NCBI RefSeq assembly: GCF_016863315.1
Contig: NZ_BOOQ01000012.1
Span: forward strand, 19,253-83,252
DNA from: Planotetraspora silvatica
GTDB taxonomy: Bacteria > Actinomycetota > Actinomycetes > Streptosporangiales > Streptosporangiaceae
DNA: 64,000 bases
Reading direction: 5' to 3'
Positions 8,946 through 16,399 of the stretch are shown piece by piece (positions within the stretch are counted from its first letter, which is position 1; every line of letters begins with the position of its first letter). The position numbers and the translations under genes are program-made. The notes beneath the pieces were generated by a model. It did not search any database. It was given only the letters and a program-made list of their open reading frames with translations, and was not told the DNA's origin.

Positions 8946-9779
8946 TCAGTTCCGGACAGTCTTCTCGGCCGCCAGGGAGGCCAGCTTGGCGAAGGCGTTT
9001 CGCGATCCCCCGTACGGCTCCGCCTGGCCGACGACGAGCTGCTGGCCGGGGGCGCTGCCGATGTGGAACACCTCAAAGTGGAGGGTCATCTCGCCGACTT
9101 CGCCGTGCCGATAGCGGATCGACCTGTGCGTTCTGGATCGGATGTCGTGGCGGTTCCACAGGCGCCGGAAGTCTTCGCTGCCGCGTGACAGCTCCTCGAC
9201 CAGTTCCCGTACGGACGGGTCGTCGACATCCGTCCCCACTGTGGCTCGGAGGTGGGCCGCCAAATCTCGGGCCTGCTCGGGCCAGTCCATGTAGAAGTCC
9301 CGTGCCAGGGGATTGAGGAAGGTCAGCCGTATCAGGTTGTCGCAGTGGTCCAACCCCGCGTAAAGAGCTGTGGCCAGCGGGTTCTTGGCGAGAATGTCCA
9401 GCCGGATGTTCATCACCAACATCACGGCGTGATCGCAGCCGAGGATGAACCGCAAAGCCTTCGGGCACACCTGCTCGGCTCCTGGAGCATGCGGGCGCCT
9501 GGCCCGGGGGCGCGCGAGATCGTAAAGATGTTCGGTCGCCTCGGCGTCGAGCTGGAAGACCCGTGCCAGGGCTTCCAGCACCTGAGCCGAGGGATTGCGT
9601 TCCCGTCCCTGTTCCAGCCGCACGTAATAGTCGGCGCTGACATCCGCCAGCATCGCGACCTCGTCGCGACGGAGCCCGGGGGTGCGGCGGCGGCCGATAC
9701 TCGGCAGCCCGACCTGGTCGACGGTCGTGGCCTGGCGCCGAGCGCGAAGGAAGTCCCCGAGCGCGCTCCTGCCTTCCAT
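8946..9779 (-). CDS. XRE-type regulator with MmyB-like C-terminal domain
   Basis: A 277-residue transcriptional regulator. The N-terminal helix-turn-helix includes 'RTPGLRRDEVAMLADVSADYYVRLEQGRERNPSAQVLEALARVFQL' (about residues 32-78), the hallmark of this family. The C-terminal part (about 105-260) matches the MmyB-like ligand-binding fold, with 'LDILAKNPLATALY', 'RLTFLNPLARDFYMDW' and 'HHTIR/RIRYRHGEVGEMTL'-like segments. Such proteins often control neighbouring oxidoreductase genes and may bind fatty acids. Here no obvious partner is adjacent. Confidence 0.88.
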   Translation of the reverse strand: MEGRSALGDFLRARRQATTVDQVGLPSIGRRRTPGLRRDEVAMLADVSADYYVRLEQGRERNPSAQVLEALARVFQLDAEATEHLYDLARPRARRPHAPGAEQVCPKALRFILGCDHAVMLVMNIRLDILAKNPLATALYAGLDHCDNLIRLTFLNPLARDFYMDWPEQARDLAAHLRATVGTDVDDPSVRELVEELSRGSEDFRRLWNRHDIRSRTHRSIRYRHGEVGEMTLHFEVFHIGSAPGQQLVVGQAEPYGGSRNAFAKLASLAAEKTVRN

Positions 9780-10018
9780 TCCGTCACGTTACGACGCGAT
9801 GCCTGCGGCAGGGTAGGTGTGTCACTCCCCGGTATGGCGCCTTCCGCCCGGCCCACCGGCGGATCGGCGCGACCCCGCTGACCCGCCGGGCGTTCACGGC
9901 GCGGCCTCCACGCGGCGCCGTCGAGCGTCGAGTCCAGCCGTCGTACGCCGGGTGCAACCGGCGAGCGGTCTTCGGGATAGAGGACGTTGTCAGCACCTTG
10001 GACACGGAGGAGGCACCC

Positions 10019-10060
10019 ATGAAGGGACACACCGGCCGATGGCTACGGCGAGAGTGGTGA
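10019..10060 (+). other. Candidate 13-codon leader ORF overlapping the sigma factor start
   Basis: ATG at 10019 follows a strong GAGGAGG site (10007-10013) and opens MKGHTGRWLRREW, ending with TGA at 10058-10060. That stop overlaps in GTGA a GTG (10057) that is in frame with the sigma factor. The sigma gene's own ATG (10039) lies inside this ORF and has no good ribosome site. Translational coupling from a leader peptide is therefore plausible; this is inference from spacing. Confidence 0.4.
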
Positions 10061-10623
10061 GTCAACCTGCGGAGAAGCTCGACGATTCGGGAATCGTCGC
10101 CGCTTCTCTGGAGGACCCGGAGGCGTTCGGTGAATTGTTCCGCCGCCACGCGCCACGACTCCACGCCTACATCAAGCGGCGCCTCGGGAGCACTCTCGCC
10201 GATGACGTCGTGGCGGAGACGTTCGCCACCGCGTTCCGGCAGCGGGGGAGATTCGACGGGCGAGCGGAGTTCGCCGCGTGGCTGTGGGGCATCGCCGGCC
10301 ATTTGATCGCCAGGCACCATCGGCAGGAGACCCGCATGTACAGGGCGTTCGCCCGGACAGGCGTGGACCCCGCCGAGGACGGTATCGCCGACCTGGCCGG
10401 CGATCGCGCGGACGCGGCGGCGCGCAGCCCTCAGCTGGCCAAGGCCCTCGCCTCACTGAGCGCGCAGGACCGCAGCGCCGTTCTGTTGCTCGCCTGGGGC
10501 GAGCTGTCGTACGCCGAGATCGCAGCGACTTTGGACCTGCCCCTCGGCACCGTCAAGGCCAAGATCCACCGGGCTCGGACAAAGCTCCGCAAGGCCCTCC
10601 CCGAGGAGAAGAACGATGGATGA
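10039..10623 (+). CDS. RNA polymerase sigma-70 family (ECF-type) sigma factor
   Basis: A 194-residue alternative sigma factor. Region 2 covers about residues 28-95 ('EAFGELFRRHAPRLHAYIKRR...FATAFRQRGRFDGRAEFAAWLWGIAGHLIARHHRQ'). Region 4 covers about 130-185 ('LSAQDRSAVLLLAWGELSYAEIAATLDLPLGTVKAKIHRARTKLRKAL'). The start is uncertain: ATG 10039, GTG 10054 or GTG 10057 are all in frame, and the only strong ribosome site serves the overlapping leader ORF. The gene overlaps the next one by 8 bases. That next protein is a membrane-anchored CU044_5270-type protein, the usual partner of this sigma class and a possible anti-sigma or sensor. Confidence 0.92.
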   Translation: MATARVVSQPAEKLDDSGIVAASLEDPEAFGELFRRHAPRLHAYIKRRLGSTLADDVVAETFATAFRQRGRFDGRAEFAAWLWGIAGHLIARHHRQETRMYRAFARTGVDPAEDGIADLAGDRADAAARSPQLAKALASLSAQDRSAVLLLAWGELSYAEIAATLDLPLGTVKAKIHRARTKLRKALPEEKNDG

Positions 10624-11821
10624 ACTCGACGCGCTGCGGCAGATGCGGACGGCACTTGCCCGTGAGGAGAGCCCGGACCGGCTCGCCCTGCGTACCAACT
10701 GGCGGTCCGGCACTCCACCACGCCGCCGCCGTAGCTTCAAGGTTCCGATCGTGAGCGTGATCTCGACGGCCGCTCTGGTCGCCGGGGCCGTCGTCGTCAT
10801 CTCTGTGACGTCCTCTCCGGCACCGGACGGGGTCCCGCCGGTCCGTCTGGGCGAGAAGGGCGGTGCTCACGAGCCGGGCAACGCGCTGCTGGTGGCCGCC
10901 ACGAACGTGCAGAAGGGGCCGACCCGCGAGTACTGGCACACCACGCGCATCACCGGGGAGATCTACGCGATCGGCAAGAGCGCGGCGGACCACTACAAGC
11001 TCGAGTCGAGGTGGCAGTACGACGAGTGGACCGACCAGAGCGGCAAACAGTGTGTCGTCAATCAAGACTTGAACGCCCGCCCGTGGACCGCCCTCGACAA
11101 ACAGAAGTGGGAGAAGGCGGGGGCTCCTACGACGGTGGAGTTCCCCGTCCCAGAAGGGGGGATGGGCGTTCTGTTCCTGAAACCCACGAGAACAGGGGGA
11201 CCCTGCCGCAACATCGGTGATCGGCAATTCCTCGGCATGACGGTGAAGCAGCTGGCCGCGCTGCCCACCCAGCCTGAGCAGTTGAAGAACGCCCTGTTGG
11301 ACATCAAGGGCAACTGGGAGGCGGTCAGCGCGAAGCCCGGCGAGCGGCCGATTCGGGCCCTGAAGGGCGAGAAGCGGGTCCGGGCGCTGAGCGATGTCGC
11401 CGGCACCCTGCTGGGCGTCGCGCCCGCCCCTCCGGCGGTGCGGGCGGCGGCGTTCCGGATGCTCGCCACCCTCCCCGGCGTCAAAGCGGAGGGCGAGGCG
11501 ACCGACCCCCTGGGCCGCCCGGGAACGGTGATCTCCCTGCCGGTGGAGACGACGGTCCCTCTCGGCATCTACACAGCGCCCAAGCAACTCGGCACCTACC
11601 GGCGACAGTGGATCATCGATCCGGGCAGCGGGACGCTGCTGGCCGTACGGGATCTCGTGGCGACGCCGCCGCACGGCTCCCGGAAACTCCCCCCGGGAGA
11701 CGACGGCAAGCCCCGCCGCCTGACGGTCGACACCCAGCCCGACCGGTTCCACAAGCCCGGAGAGGTGTCCCAGTACGAGGTGTACGCGGTCGCGGAATGG
11801 ACCGACGCGACACCGAACTGA
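10616..11821 (+). CDS. CU044_5270 family membrane-anchored protein
   Basis: A 401-residue protein with a short basic cytoplasmic N-terminus (MDELDALRQMRTALAREE...RRRR), one transmembrane segment at about residues 44-64 and a large extracytoplasmic domain. The family is found next to ECF-type sigma genes in actinobacteria, as here, where it overlaps the sigma gene by 8 bases. The N-terminal segment probably contacts the sigma factor in the manner of an anti-sigma protein, but no zinc-binding anti-sigma motif is present. Its biochemical role is unknown. Confidence 0.85.
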   Translation: MDELDALRQMRTALAREESPDRLALRTNWRSGTPPRRRRSFKVPIVSVISTAALVAGAVVVISVTSSPAPDGVPPVRLGEKGGAHEPGNALLVAATNVQKGPTREYWHTTRITGEIYAIGKSAADHYKLESRWQYDEWTDQSGKQCVVNQDLNARPWTALDKQKWEKAGAPTTVEFPVPEGGMGVLFLKPTRTGGPCRNIGDRQFLGMTVKQLAALPTQPEQLKNALLDIKGNWEAVSAKPGERPIRALKGEKRVRALSDVAGTLLGVAPAPPAVRAAAFRMLATLPGVKAEGEATDPLGRPGTVISLPVETTVPLGIYTAPKQLGTYRRQWIIDPGSGTLLAVRDLVATPPHGSRKLPPGDDGKPRRLTVDTQPDRFHKPGEVSQYEVYAVAEWTDATPN

Positions 11822-11942
11822 CGCGATAGGACCCAGGTCAGCCCGGGCTCTCCTGGCCGGTGTTTTCAGCGGATGGTCGGCGTGGTGGCGCGGCTGCCGT
11901 GCCGACGCGGCGCTCGTAGACCGCCGCGATGCCGAAGGCCAT

Positions 11943-11985
11943 GCCACTCCCACGATCACGCCGGATGGCGGCGTATGGGAGTGGC
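11943..11985. terminator. Long compound hairpin between convergent genes
   Basis: Outer arms GCCACTCCCA (11943-11952) and TGGGAGTGGC (11976-11985) pair perfectly. Inside, ACGCCG/CGGCGT form a second stem around GATGG. It lies between the convergent sigma-partner gene and the YajQ gene, so a bidirectional terminator is the simplest reading. Confidence 0.55.
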
Positions 11986-12068
11986 CTGAGCCTCATGCAC
12001 CGCGTCGTCGACGGTGCTCCGGGGCTGTGTGCCCTGAGACCGCCCGTCGATGAAACGCCAGGTCTCTT

Positions 12069-12557
12069 CTAGCGGTAGTTCGTGAACTGCAGGGCGATGT
12101 CGAGGTCCTTGCCCTTGAGCAGGGAGATGACCTCTTGGAGATCGTCCTTCTTCTTGCTGCTGACCCGGAGCTCGTCGCCCTGGATCTGCGCCTTGATGCC
12201 CTTGGGGCCCTCGTCGCGGATCAGCTTCGAGATCTTCTTCGCGTTCTCCTGGTCGATGCCCTCCTTGAGGGCGACCGCCAGCCGGTATTCCTTGCCGGAC
12301 AGCCTCGGGTCGTCCGCGTCGAGGACCTTCAGCGAAAGGCCTCGCTTGACGATCTTCTCCTTGAACACGTCGAGGACGGCGTTCGCGCGCTCCTCGCTGT
12401 TCGCCTTGATCTCGATGCTCTCGCCTGACCAGGAGATCTCCGCCCCGGTGCCCTTGAAGTCGAATCGGTGTCCGACCTCCTTGGCCGTCTGATTCAGGGC
12501 GTTGTCGACCTCCTGCCGGTCGATCTTGCTGACCACGTCGAAACTACTGTCGGCCAT
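12069..12557 (-). CDS. YajQ family nucleotide/c-di-GMP-binding protein
   Basis: A 162-residue cytosolic protein of the YajQ family, small two-ferredoxin-fold proteins; some members bind cyclic di-GMP and act as transcription co-factors. Landmarks are the start [20 protein letters not shown], '[13 protein letters not shown]', '[34 protein letters not shown]' and the end '[12 protein letters not shown]'. I chose ATG 12557 from family length; a longer frame to 12755 runs into the upstream acetyltransferase gene. Confidence 0.95.
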   Translation of the reverse strand: MADSSFDVVSKIDRQEVDNALNQTAKEVGHRFDFKGTGAEISWSGESIEIKANSEERANAVLDVFKEKIVKRGLSLKVLDADDPRLSGKEYRLAVALKEGIDQENAKKISKLIRDEGPKGIKAQIQGDELRVSSKKKDDLQEVISLLKGKDLDIALQFTNYR

Positions 12558-12610
12558 CGGTGTCCGTGTCCTCTCCTCGTTGCCTTCTGAGATTAGTGGC
12601 CCAGGCGTGA

Positions 12611-13090
12611 TCAGAGGGCTTTGCGCATGACAACACGGGGTTCCACGTCGATGCCCAGCGCGTGCTCCTGCCGTACGAGTGCGGTCAGCTCGGGACCCCA
12701 CGCTTCGGGAGGCAGTACGGCGAAGCCGCGGACGGCGTACCAAGGGGCGTTCCACGGGACATCGCGGAACGTCGTCAATGTCATCGCCGCCGCACCGGCC
12801 GCCACCGCCGCGTCGCAGGCGGCGGTGAGTAGGTCCGTGCCGATGCCGCGTCTGCCATGATCAGGGTGTACGGCGAGCTGTTCGAGGTGAGCCAGCCCGT
12901 CGACTGTCCCGAGCATGGCGAACCCCAACGGCGGCCGGCCCGCGACGATCACGCTCTCCGGGTCGTCGCATTCCTCGATCATCGTGGTCCCGGGAGGGAA
13001 GAAGATGCCCATAGGCGCGAACATCCCGTCGGCCGCGAACTCCACCGTCACCAGCGTTTCGAGGTCACCGGTCTCGGCCCATCTGATCAT
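12611..13090 (-). CDS. GNAT family N-acetyltransferase
   Basis: A 159-residue acetyl-CoA-dependent N-acetyltransferase. The cofactor-binding core is '[27 protein letters not shown]' at about residues 68-94 (R/Q-x-x-G-x-G/A motif), followed by '[24 protein letters not shown]', which is the usual C-terminal part of this subgroup. The substrate is unknown. It lies 53 bases upstream of the YajQ gene on the same strand and could be cotranscribed with it. Confidence 0.9.
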   Translation of the reverse strand: MIRWAETGDLETLVTVEFAADGMFAPMGIFFPPGTTMIEECDDPESVIVAGRPPLGFAMLGTVDGLAHLEQLAVHPDHGRRGIGTDLLTAACDAAVAAGAAAMTLTTFRDVPWNAPWYAVRGFAVLPPEAWGPELTALVRQEHALGIDVEPRVVMRKAL

Positions 13091-13228
13091 GCTTCTACTA
13101 TGGCGCGCGTCGGCGGCCGGGCGGCGAAATCTCCAGTTCGCCGGAGTCCTTCCCTGAGAAAACGGGCGTCACGTGCACCCTGGAAGTCCGCTATTCTTCT
13201 TGCTGTCGCTGCGATGAGCAGCTGACAC

Positions 13229-13313
13229 GGCAGGTTGCCCGAGTGGCCAAAGGGAGCGGTCTGTAAAACCGTCGGCTCAGCCTACGCAAGTTCGAACCTT
13301 GCACCTGCCACCA
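13229..13313 (+). tRNA. tRNA-Tyr (GTA anticodon)
   Basis: An 85-base tRNA with acceptor stem GGCAGGT/ACCTGCC, encoded CCA end, anticodon loop CTGTAAA (anticodon GTA) and the long variable arm of tyrosine tRNA. The T arm ends in GTTCGAAC. The last 27 bases and the DNA beyond are repeated imperfectly at 25044. Confidence 0.97.
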
Positions 13314-13402
13314 GGGATTTTCCCAGCTCAGAGACCCTACGGGGTCTCTTTTGCTTTTCAGGGACATGCAGCCGCAGGCCACTCTAGGCCGCCGTTTGTC
13401 GC
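13287..13402 (+). repeat. Left copy of tRNA-Tyr 3'-end direct repeat (att-like)
   Basis: From the T arm of tRNA-Tyr through its terminator to GCCGCCGTTTGTCGC (ending 13402), this stretch recurs at 25044-25158. The first 35 bases (13287-13321) are identical and the rest is clearly homologous but diverged. This is the pattern left by an element integrated into a tRNA 3' end. Confidence 0.75.
13330..13356 (+). terminator. Intrinsic terminator of tRNA-Tyr
   Basis: Stem AGAGACCC/GGGTCTCT with a TACG loop, followed by TTTTGCTTTT. Position and U-tract make this a confident Rho-independent terminator. Confidence 0.85.
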
Positions 13403-13552
13403 CAATCGCGCAATATCCGCACAATGATCTTGGTGGGGGGATCGAGGGTGCGGCGGCTCGTGTCCCGGCCTTGATGGGAGCGTGCTCGGAGGATCGTGCC
13501 GAGATGTTCGCGGCCATCAGGAACTTTCCGGGGCACCGCCGACCCTGGAAAT

Positions 13553-13591
13553 GAAAAAGTCCCGAGCCTGTGAACCGCAGAGATTCGGGAC
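13553..13591 (-). terminator. Terminator downstream of the LysR gene
   Basis: On the minus strand GTCCCGA and TCGGGAC pair (13559-13565 with 13585-13591), followed by a run of T (13554-13558 is AAAAA on the plus strand). It is about 110 bases after the LysR stop. The region 13357-13702 holds no gene that I can support. Confidence 0.65.
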
Positions 13592-13702
13592 CGAGGTTGG
13601 TGTCCGAGGGGCGATCGCAACCATACGTCCATGGCGCGCCCCGCTCGGCGGGATCACGGTCCTCCTACGGCCCCCCGGCCTCAGTGGAGCTCTCAGCTTC
13701 GG

Positions 13703-14542
13703 TTAGAGGAGGGTGGCGGTGCGGACGAGGGCGGCGAGGGCCTGGGAGCGGCTGTGGGGAGGCCAGGCGATCACCGTGGTCACCTTCGGAGCGTCGAGGA
13801 CGGGGACGGCGGCCAGGTCGCTGCGCAGGTGGGTCCGGCAGGACTCCGGAAGGACCGCCGCGGCCCGGCCGAGGGCGATCAGTTGGTACAGCTGCGCGGT
13901 GTCGCGGACCTTCGGGCCGGGGCCGTCGGTGTAGACGCCGACGCGGTCGGGCCAGCGGGGTAGCGGCAGGCCGGGCAGGTCGGTGACGTCGGCCATCTTC
14001 ACATGAGGCCGGCTGAGGAGCTCGTGGCCGCGGGGCAGGATCGCGAGTTGGTTCTCGGTGTGCAGCTCCTCGGTGTCGAAGCCGAGCGTCGAGTCGAACG
14101 GGAGGTGCAGCAGCGCGACGTCGGCACGTCCGTCACGGAGCATGCGTTCCTGCTCGCCGACGCCGCAGAGCTGCACGTCGACGGTAACCGCGGAAGGGTC
14201 GGCGGCGTAGGCGTCGAGCAGCCTGGCCAGCAGTTCGCCGGCCGATCCGGCCTTGGTGACCAGGACCAGGCCTGGGTGGGGTTTCGCGGCGCGGCGGGTG
14301 CGGCGGTCGGCCGCCTCGACCGCGTCCAGGGCCGCCCGGCCCTCGCGGAGCAGGACGGATCCTGCCTCGGTCAGCGTGACGGCGCGGCTCGTCCGTTCCA
14401 GCAAGTCCACTCCGAGACGTCGCTCGAGCTGCTGGATCGCCCGCGACAGCGGCGGCTGGGCGATCCCCAGCCGTTCGGCGGCGCGCCCGAAGTGCAGTTC
14501 CTCGGCGACGGCGACGAAGTACCGCAATTCCCTCGACTCCAT
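13703..14542 (-). CDS. LysR family transcriptional regulator
   Basis: A 279-residue regulator. The N-terminal helix-turn-helix is textbook: 'ELRYFVAVAEELHFGRAAERLGIAQPPLSRAIQQLERRLGVDLLERTSRAVTLTEAG' (residues 4-60). The rest is a two-lobed effector-binding domain. It is transcribed away from an SDR gene. A perfect palindrome in the 94-bp gap (14558-14586) is a strong candidate for its binding site, so it probably controls that SDR and itself. Confidence 0.93.
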   Translation of the reverse strand: MESRELRYFVAVAEELHFGRAAERLGIAQPPLSRAIQQLERRLGVDLLERTSRAVTLTEAGSVLLREGRAALDAVEAADRRTRRAAKPHPGLVLVTKAGSAGELLARLLDAYAADPSAVTVDVQLCGVGEQERMLRDGRADVALLHLPFDSTLGFDTEELHTENQLAILPRGHELLSRPHVKMADVTDLPGLPLPRWPDRVGVYTDGPGPKVRDTAQLYQLIALGRAAAVLPESCRTHLRSDLAAVPVLDAPKVTTVIAWPPHSRSQALAALVRTATLL

Positions 14543-14557
14543 GCCACCAGGCTATCC

Positions 14558-14586
14558 GGGATCGATACCTGTGAGGTATCGATCCC
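14558..14586. promoter_or_regulatory. Perfect palindrome, LysR operator candidate
   Basis: GGGATCGATACC at 14558-14569 is followed, after TGTGA, by its exact reverse complement at 14575-14586. The inner ATACC/GGTAT pair fits the LysR T-N11-A type of site. It starts 16 bases before the LysR start codon and 51 bases before the SDR start. Confidence 0.75.
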
Positions 14587-14636
14587 CATCCAAACGGTGT
14601 TGGAACCCTCGCCGGGACGCGAAGCAGGATCGGAAC

Positions 14637-15368
14637 ATGACCGGACAGAAGATCGCGCTTGTCACCGGCGCGAACAAGGGGATCGGGTTTGAGATCGCTG
14701 CAGGCTTGGGCCGTCTCGGCTGGATCGTCGGCGTCGGCGCGCGCGACGCGGCGCGCCGACAAACCGCCGTGGAGAAGCTGAGCGCGGGCGGCGCCGACGT
14801 CTTCGGCGTCCCGCTGGACGTGACGGACGACGCAAGTGTGGCCGCCGCGGCAGCAATGCTGGAGGAGCGCTTCGAACGCCTCGACGTACTCGTCAACAAC
14901 GCAGCCGTCACCGGCGGCATGCCCCAAGAACCCACCAACGTCGACATCGCGACGGTACTAACAGCCGTGGAGACCAACGTGATCGGCGTCATCCGCGTCA
15001 CCAACACGATGCTGCCGCTGCTCCGCCGCTCGCCGTCACCCCGCATCGTGAACATGTCCAGCAGCGTCGGCTCCCTGACCCGCCAGACCTCCTCTACCGA
15101 CCAGGGCTCCACAGGCCCCCTGTCAGCCGCCTACGCCCCCTCCAAGACCTTCCTCAACGCCCTCACCATCCAGTACGCCAAGGAACTACGCGACACCAAC
15201 ATCTTGATCAACGCCGCCTGCCCCGGCTTCGTCGCAACCGACCTCAACGCCTTCCGCGGCCACCGCACCCCAGAACAAGGCGCCGCAATCGGAATCCACC
15301 TTGCGACCCTCCCCGACAACGGCCCCACCGGCGGCTACTTCGAAGACGCCGGCGCAATCCCCTGGTGA
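14637..15368 (+). CDS. Short-chain dehydrogenase/reductase
   Basis: A 243-residue NAD(P)-dependent oxidoreductase of the classical SDR family. The cofactor motif is TGANKGIG (residues about 10-17). NNAA follows at about 88, and the catalytic residues are Ser in NMSSSVGS and Tyr/Lys in YAPSK, here as 'AAYAPSKTFLNALT'. The C-terminus shows 'INAACPGFVATDL'. The pattern is close to the carbonyl reductase-like group found next to LysR regulators. I chose ATG 14637 from the family N-terminus (MTGQKIALVTGANKG). The substrate is unknown. Confidence 0.92.
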   Translation: MTGQKIALVTGANKGIGFEIAAGLGRLGWIVGVGARDAARRQTAVEKLSAGGADVFGVPLDVTDDASVAAAAAMLEERFERLDVLVNNAAVTGGMPQEPTNVDIATVLTAVETNVIGVIRVTNTMLPLLRRSPSPRIVNMSSSVGSLTRQTSSTDQGSTGPLSAAYAPSKTFLNALTIQYAKELRDTNILINAACPGFVATDLNAFRGHRTPEQGAAIGIHLATLPDNGPTGGYFEDAGAIPW

Positions 15369-15401
15369 CACGCCTGGCGCGACCCCGGAGAGGCCAGGGC
15401 G

Positions 15402-15442
15402 AAGAGGCCCCTGACCAGCGGAAACGTGGTCAGGGACCTCTT
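15402..15442. terminator. Bidirectional terminator between SDR and VOC genes
   Basis: AAGAGG plus CCTGACC (15402-15416) pair with GGTCAGG plus CCTCTT (15428-15442), with a two-base internal loop. It separates two convergent genes. Confidence 0.65.
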
Positions 15443-15538
15443 GCTGCATGTCCGGGCTACGCACCCGCCGATCCGTGGACTACGCACCCGCCGACCGTGC
15501 GCAACTCTCCGCCAACCTCGCCCGATCATGACAAAGTA

Positions 15539-15928
15539 CTACGAGGCCAGGGTCACGATCTGGATCAGGTTCCCGCAGGTGTCGTCGAAGACCGCCATGG
15601 TCACCGGCCCTGCCTCCATCGGCTCCTGTGTGAACGTCACCCCCAGCCCGCGCAGCCGCTCGTACTCCGTCTGCACGTCCGCGACCTGGAACGAGGCGGC
15701 CGGAATGCCGTCGGCAACCAGCGCCTCCTTGTACGGCTTGACCGCGGGGTGCCCGTCCGGCTCCAGCAGCAACTCCGTGCCCCCGGGGTCCTCCGGTGAG
15801 ACGACCGTCAGCCACCGGGCCTCACCCAGCGGGATGTCGTGCTTCTTGGTGAAGCCGAGCACCTCGGTGTAGAAGTCGAGGGCCTTTTGCTGGTCGTCAA
15901 CGAACACGCTGGTGACGTAGATCTTCAC
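15539..15928 (-). CDS. VOC (glyoxalase/bleomycin-resistance fold) protein
   Basis: A 129-residue vicinal-oxygen-chelate fold protein. The two halves of the fold are visible: 'VFVDDQQKALDFYTEVLGFTKKHDIPLG' near the start and 'FQVADVQTEYERLRGLGVTFTQEP...VAVFDDTCGNLIQI' near the end. It starts at GTG 15928, whose last two bases overlap the TGA of the ArsR-type gene just upstream, so the two are translationally coupled. The ArsR protein probably controls this enzyme (inference). The substrate is unknown. Confidence 0.9.
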   Translation of the reverse strand: MKIYVTSVFVDDQQKALDFYTEVLGFTKKHDIPLGEARWLTVVSPEDPGGTELLLEPDGHPAVKPYKEALVADGIPAASFQVADVQTEYERLRGLGVTFTQEPMEAGPVTMAVFDDTCGNLIQIVTLAS

Positions 15929-16212
15929 GGTGCCTGTCCTTTCCTGGTGACCGGCCACCGCTCGAAGATGGCGGCCAGGGGAGTGGTGTCGAGGTGGTGG
16001 AACTTGTACCGCCCCTGCTTGCGCGTCGTGATCAGCCCGGCCTCCTCCAGCACCGCCAGATGCTGGGATACGGCCTGCCGGGTCAGGCTCAGCTGATGTC
16101 GACTCGTCAGGCGGACACAGATCTCGAAGAGGGTCTGGCCGTCGCGCTCGGTCAGCTCGTCGAGGATGGTTCGCCGGGTGGGGTCGGCGAGGGCCTTGAA
16201 GACATCGCCCAT
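15925..16212 (-). CDS. ArsR-type winged-helix regulator, probably leaderless
   Basis: A 95-residue regulator: 'MGDVFKALADPTRRTILDELTERDGQTLFEICVRL...LTRQAVSQHLAVLEEAGLITTRKQGRYKFHHLD'. It lacks the classic CxC metal site, so it belongs to the broad ArsR/SmtB fold often paired with VOC or SRPBCC genes. The start at ATG 16212 is supported by a promoter whose -10 box ends eight bases before it, implying a leaderless transcript. It overlaps the VOC gene (GTGA). Confidence 0.92.
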   Translation of the reverse strand: MGDVFKALADPTRRTILDELTERDGQTLFEICVRLTSRHQLSLTRQAVSQHLAVLEEAGLITTRKQGRYKFHHLDTTPLAAIFERWPVTRKGQAP

Positions 16213-16219
16213 GCGGGCG

Positions 16220-16249
16220 AGGATAGGCAAGCCGTCACTTGCCTGTCAA
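16220..16249 (-). promoter_or_regulatory. Promoter with nested operator for the ArsR-VOC operon
   Basis: On the minus strand TTGACA (16249-16244) and TATCCT (16225-16220) are 18 bases apart. Between them AGGCAAG/CTTGCCT form a perfect inverted repeat (plus strand 16225-16231 and 16238-16244). A repressor bound there would block polymerase. The -10 to ATG distance predicts a transcript that starts at the start codon. Confidence 0.75.
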
Positions 16250-16303
16250 TCCATCCTCCGGCGGGGGCACTCCGGCTCCGGGATGATCGCCAAGACAGGG
16301 GAG

Positions 16304-16371
16304 GGTCCGTAGGCGGCTGAGGTAGAGCCGCGCATCCCTCCACCCATCGACCCAGGCGGAGCCCAGCAGAC
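16304..16371 (+). repeat. Dispersed repeat, copy 1 of 2
   Basis: About 68 bases that resemble 24591-24660. Shared blocks include CGGCTGAGGT and CATCGACCCAGGC, then GCAGAC. Both copies lie in non-coding DNA inside the tRNA-Tyr-bounded block. Confidence 0.6.
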
Positions 16372-16399
16372 TCCGCGTGGTTGGTGCGTACGGTTTCGA

